Below, piece after piece: positions 62,646 to 64,000 of a stretch of 64,000 nt of DNA. The stretch's first letter is position 1. Each line of letters starts with the position of its first letter. The stretch is taken from positions 1-64,000 of the forward strand of contig NZ_VWWL01000028.1 in the NCBI RefSeq assembly GCF_011752995.1, given 5' to 3'. The notes below the pieces were generated by a model that ran no database searches, had not been told where the DNA came from, and saw only the letters and a list, made by a program, of their open reading frames with translations. This stretch comes from Burkholderia sp. Ax-1724. Lineage in GTDB: Bacteria > Pseudomonadota > Gammaproteobacteria > Burkholderiales > Burkholderiaceae. The position numbers and the translations under genes were made by a program.

Positions 62646-63644
62646 TCAGGCGGCGTCCGGCAAGCCGAACAGGCGTCGTGCGTTGCCGTGGAAAATCTTC
62701 TGCTGGTCCTCTTTCGACACGCCGACTTCCTCGAACAGCCGCACCGCGGTAGCCGGGTCCCAGCAGGGATAGTCGCTGCCGTACATCACATGCTCCGCGC
62801 CGTAAAACTCGATCGCGAAACGGATGCCCAGCTCATGCGGCGACACCGTATCGGTATACATGCGCTTGATGTAGGTGCTCGGCGGAGACGGCAGCTTCGC
62901 GGCTTTCGCGTTCTTGTCCATGCGTCCCGCCTGATACGGGAGCGCGCCGCCCGTATGCGACATGATCACCTTCAGGTCCGGATGACGCTCCATGATCCCG
63001 GAAAGCACGAGCCGGCAGGCCGACACGCTGACGTCGATGACGCGCCCAAGGCTCAGATACAGCGCGCCGTCGTAGCCGTCGAGAATGTCCGGGAAAATCG
63101 AGTCGGTCGGATGCAGGAAGAGCGGCACGCCGAGTTTCGCGACGTGCGCATAGAACGGTTCGAGCCGCGCGGCGTCGATGCGGTCGAGCGAGCCGACGCT
63201 GCCGGGCAGATTGACGCCCACGAGCCCGAGCTTGCCGATGGCATGATCCACCACTTCGAGCGCCACGTCGGTATCGCGCAGCGGCACGGCGGCGGTGGCC
63301 CACAACCGGCCCGGATAGCGGCGCTGCGCGCCGGCCATTTCCTCGTTCCACATCATGGCCGCCTCGCGGCCCTCGTCCACCGGCAGATCGGAGAAATGCA
63401 GCGAGAACGGACCGATCGAGGCAATCACGTCGACCTCGTAGCCGAGCGTGTCCATATGCGCCATTTGCCGGTCGAGATCGAACCACTCCGCGCCGAGATT
63501 GAAGCGCGCCACGCTGCCTTCCTGCCGCCAATAGGTATAGCCGCCTTTGCCGTTGCTCTGCGCACGCGGAAAACCTTCACGCTTGCACAACGCCTCGAAG
63601 ATCGAGCGCGGCCACCAGTGAAAATGAGAGTCGAGAATACGCAT
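62646..63644 (-). CDS. Amidohydrolase-family decarboxylase/hydrolase (ACMSD-like)
   Basis: A 332-residue TIM-barrel protein of the amidohydrolase-2/ACMSD family. The metal motif DSHFHWWPRSIF opens the protein; further ligands lie in LFLHPTDSIFP and VIMSHTGGALPYQ, and the final Asp is in HVMYGSDYPCWDP. Relatives decarboxylate aromatic acids (gamma-resorcylate type) or open-ring products, or hydrolyse them. Cotranscribed with the following MFS gene and preceded by a porin gene on the same strand. Substrate unknown. Confidence 0.9.
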   Translation of the reverse strand: MRILDSHFHWWPRSIFEALCKREGFPRAQSNGKGGYTYWRQEGSVARFNLGAEWFDLDRQMAHMDTLGYEVDVIASIGPFSLHFSDLPVDEGREAAMMWNEEMAGAQRRYPGRLWATAAVPLRDTDVALEVVDHAIGKLGLVGVNLPGSVGSLDRIDAARLEPFYAHVAKLGVPLFLHPTDSIFPDILDGYDGALYLSLGRVIDVSVSACRLVLSGIMERHPDLKVIMSHTGGALPYQAGRMDKNAKAAKLPSPPSTYIKRMYTDTVSPHELGIRFAIEFYGAEHVMYGSDYPCWDPATAVRLFEEVGVSKEDQQKIFHGNARRLFGLPDAA

Positions 63645-63709
63645 GTTCCATGCTCCGTCTGGTCACGCCCACCATGGCCGTGACGTCGTGTAACTGTCCG
63701 CGATCCGTT

Positions 63710-64000
63710 TCAGAACCGCTTGCTGATACCGCACCCGACACCGAACTGGTTGCCCTGTCCGTTCGTGATCGCCGTACCGGTAAACCGGGTGTTGTCGATT
63801 TCCGCATACAGCAGCGTCTCTTTCGACAGCGAATAGGTGATGCCCGCCATCAGAAGCGTTTTCGAGCCCTTCTTGCCGCGCGCATCGTAATCGGTGCGAT
63901 AGATCGCATCGGTCAGGGCGAATGCCGGGGTGAACGTATAGACCGTGCCGAGCCAGAGATCGCGCGAAAGACTGTCGCCGGCGAGGCCGTCCTGCCGATC
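63710..64000 (-). CDS. Outer-membrane porin, C-terminal part (cut by window edge)
   Basis: About 96 codons read on the minus strand from the right edge to TGA at 63710-63712. The peptide has the last barrel strands of a gram-negative trimeric porin: SRDLWLGTVYTFTPAFALTD, YRTDYDARGKKGSKTLLMAG, YSLSKETLLYAEIDNTRFTG, and the final GVGCGISKRF with terminal Phe. The start lies outside the window. It ends 66 bases before the amidohydrolase start, so it could be cotranscribed with that gene and the MFS carrier, giving an outer- and inner-membrane uptake set. Confidence 0.9.
   Translation of the reverse strand, partial: DRQDGLAGDSLSRDLWLGTVYTFTPAFALTDAIYRTDYDARGKKGSKTLLMAGITYSLSKETLLYAEIDNTRFTGTAITNGQGNQFGVGCGISKRF

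Overview
The window is high-GC (clearly above 60 percent in coding DNA) and looks like a catabolic, accessory-rich replicon of a Burkholderia, Paraburkholderia or Caballeronia-type betaproteobacterium. Supporting signs are trimeric gram-negative porins with the SSVTLYG start and a terminal Phe, many LysR regulators, a nonphosphorylative L-arabinose pathway, and many MFS carriers next to small catabolic operons. I see no rRNA, tRNA, CRISPR array, plasmid replication gene or intact insertion sequence.

Layout. 1-1.6 kb: two tandem small paralogous hypotheticals and an in-frame chimera of porin and ABC substrate-binding fragments. 1.7-3.9 kb: a secreted CYTH-like protein divergent from an aldo/keto reductase. 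4.0-9.8 kb (minus): galM, a second mutarotase-like protein and a furanose-type ABC importer (one ATPase, two permeases, no binding protein). 9.9-15.1 kb (minus): L-arabinose 1-dehydrogenase, 2-keto-3-deoxy-L-arabonate dehydratase, an MFS carrier and L-arabonate dehydratase. 15.5-23.1 kb: a HAD phosphatase, a LacI regulator, two MaoC hydratases, a family III CoA-transferase and an MFS carrier, with an unsaturated glucuronyl hydrolase and an enoyl-CoA hydratase on the other strand. LacI-type boxes link the regulator to the MFS/glucuronyl hydrolase promoter. 23.5-31.8 kb: a serine hydrolase, then a GntR regulator with a second winged-helix-like segment, divergent from an operon of aldehyde dehydrogenase, cupin, isocitrate-dehydrogenase-like enzyme, MFS and amidohydrolase.

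31.8-34.1 kb: a TonB-dependent receptor with an STN domain. 34.4-39.8 kb (minus): an operon of AstE/AspA-like deacylase, ornithine-cyclodeaminase-like enzyme, gamma-glutamyltransferase and an MHS-type carrier, ending in a clear intrinsic terminator. 40.0-47.8 kb (minus): a peptide-type ABC importer between two paralogous LysR regulators. 48.5-51.1 kb: a porin and an SGNH-like esterase. Three near-identical 25-bp elements precede the deacylase operon, the ABC importer and the esterase, which suggests one regulon.

51.2-61.2 kb (minus): hydantoinase/oxoprolinase A and B subunits, two M24 (creatinase-fold) proteins without the usual metal ligands, and an MmgE/PrpD protein, joined by ATGA overlaps. 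An MFS gene lies downstream and a LysR gene is divergent at the head. The same CTATG-N4-type palindrome lies at the LysR/operon promoter and before the MFS gene. 61.2-64.0 kb: an aromatic-acid-type MFS, an ACMSD-like amidohydrolase and the C-terminal end of another porin. The 34-61 kb section is the best candidate for undescribed chemistry: coregulated uptake and hydrolysis of acylated, gamma-glutamyl or cyclic-amide nitrogen compounds.
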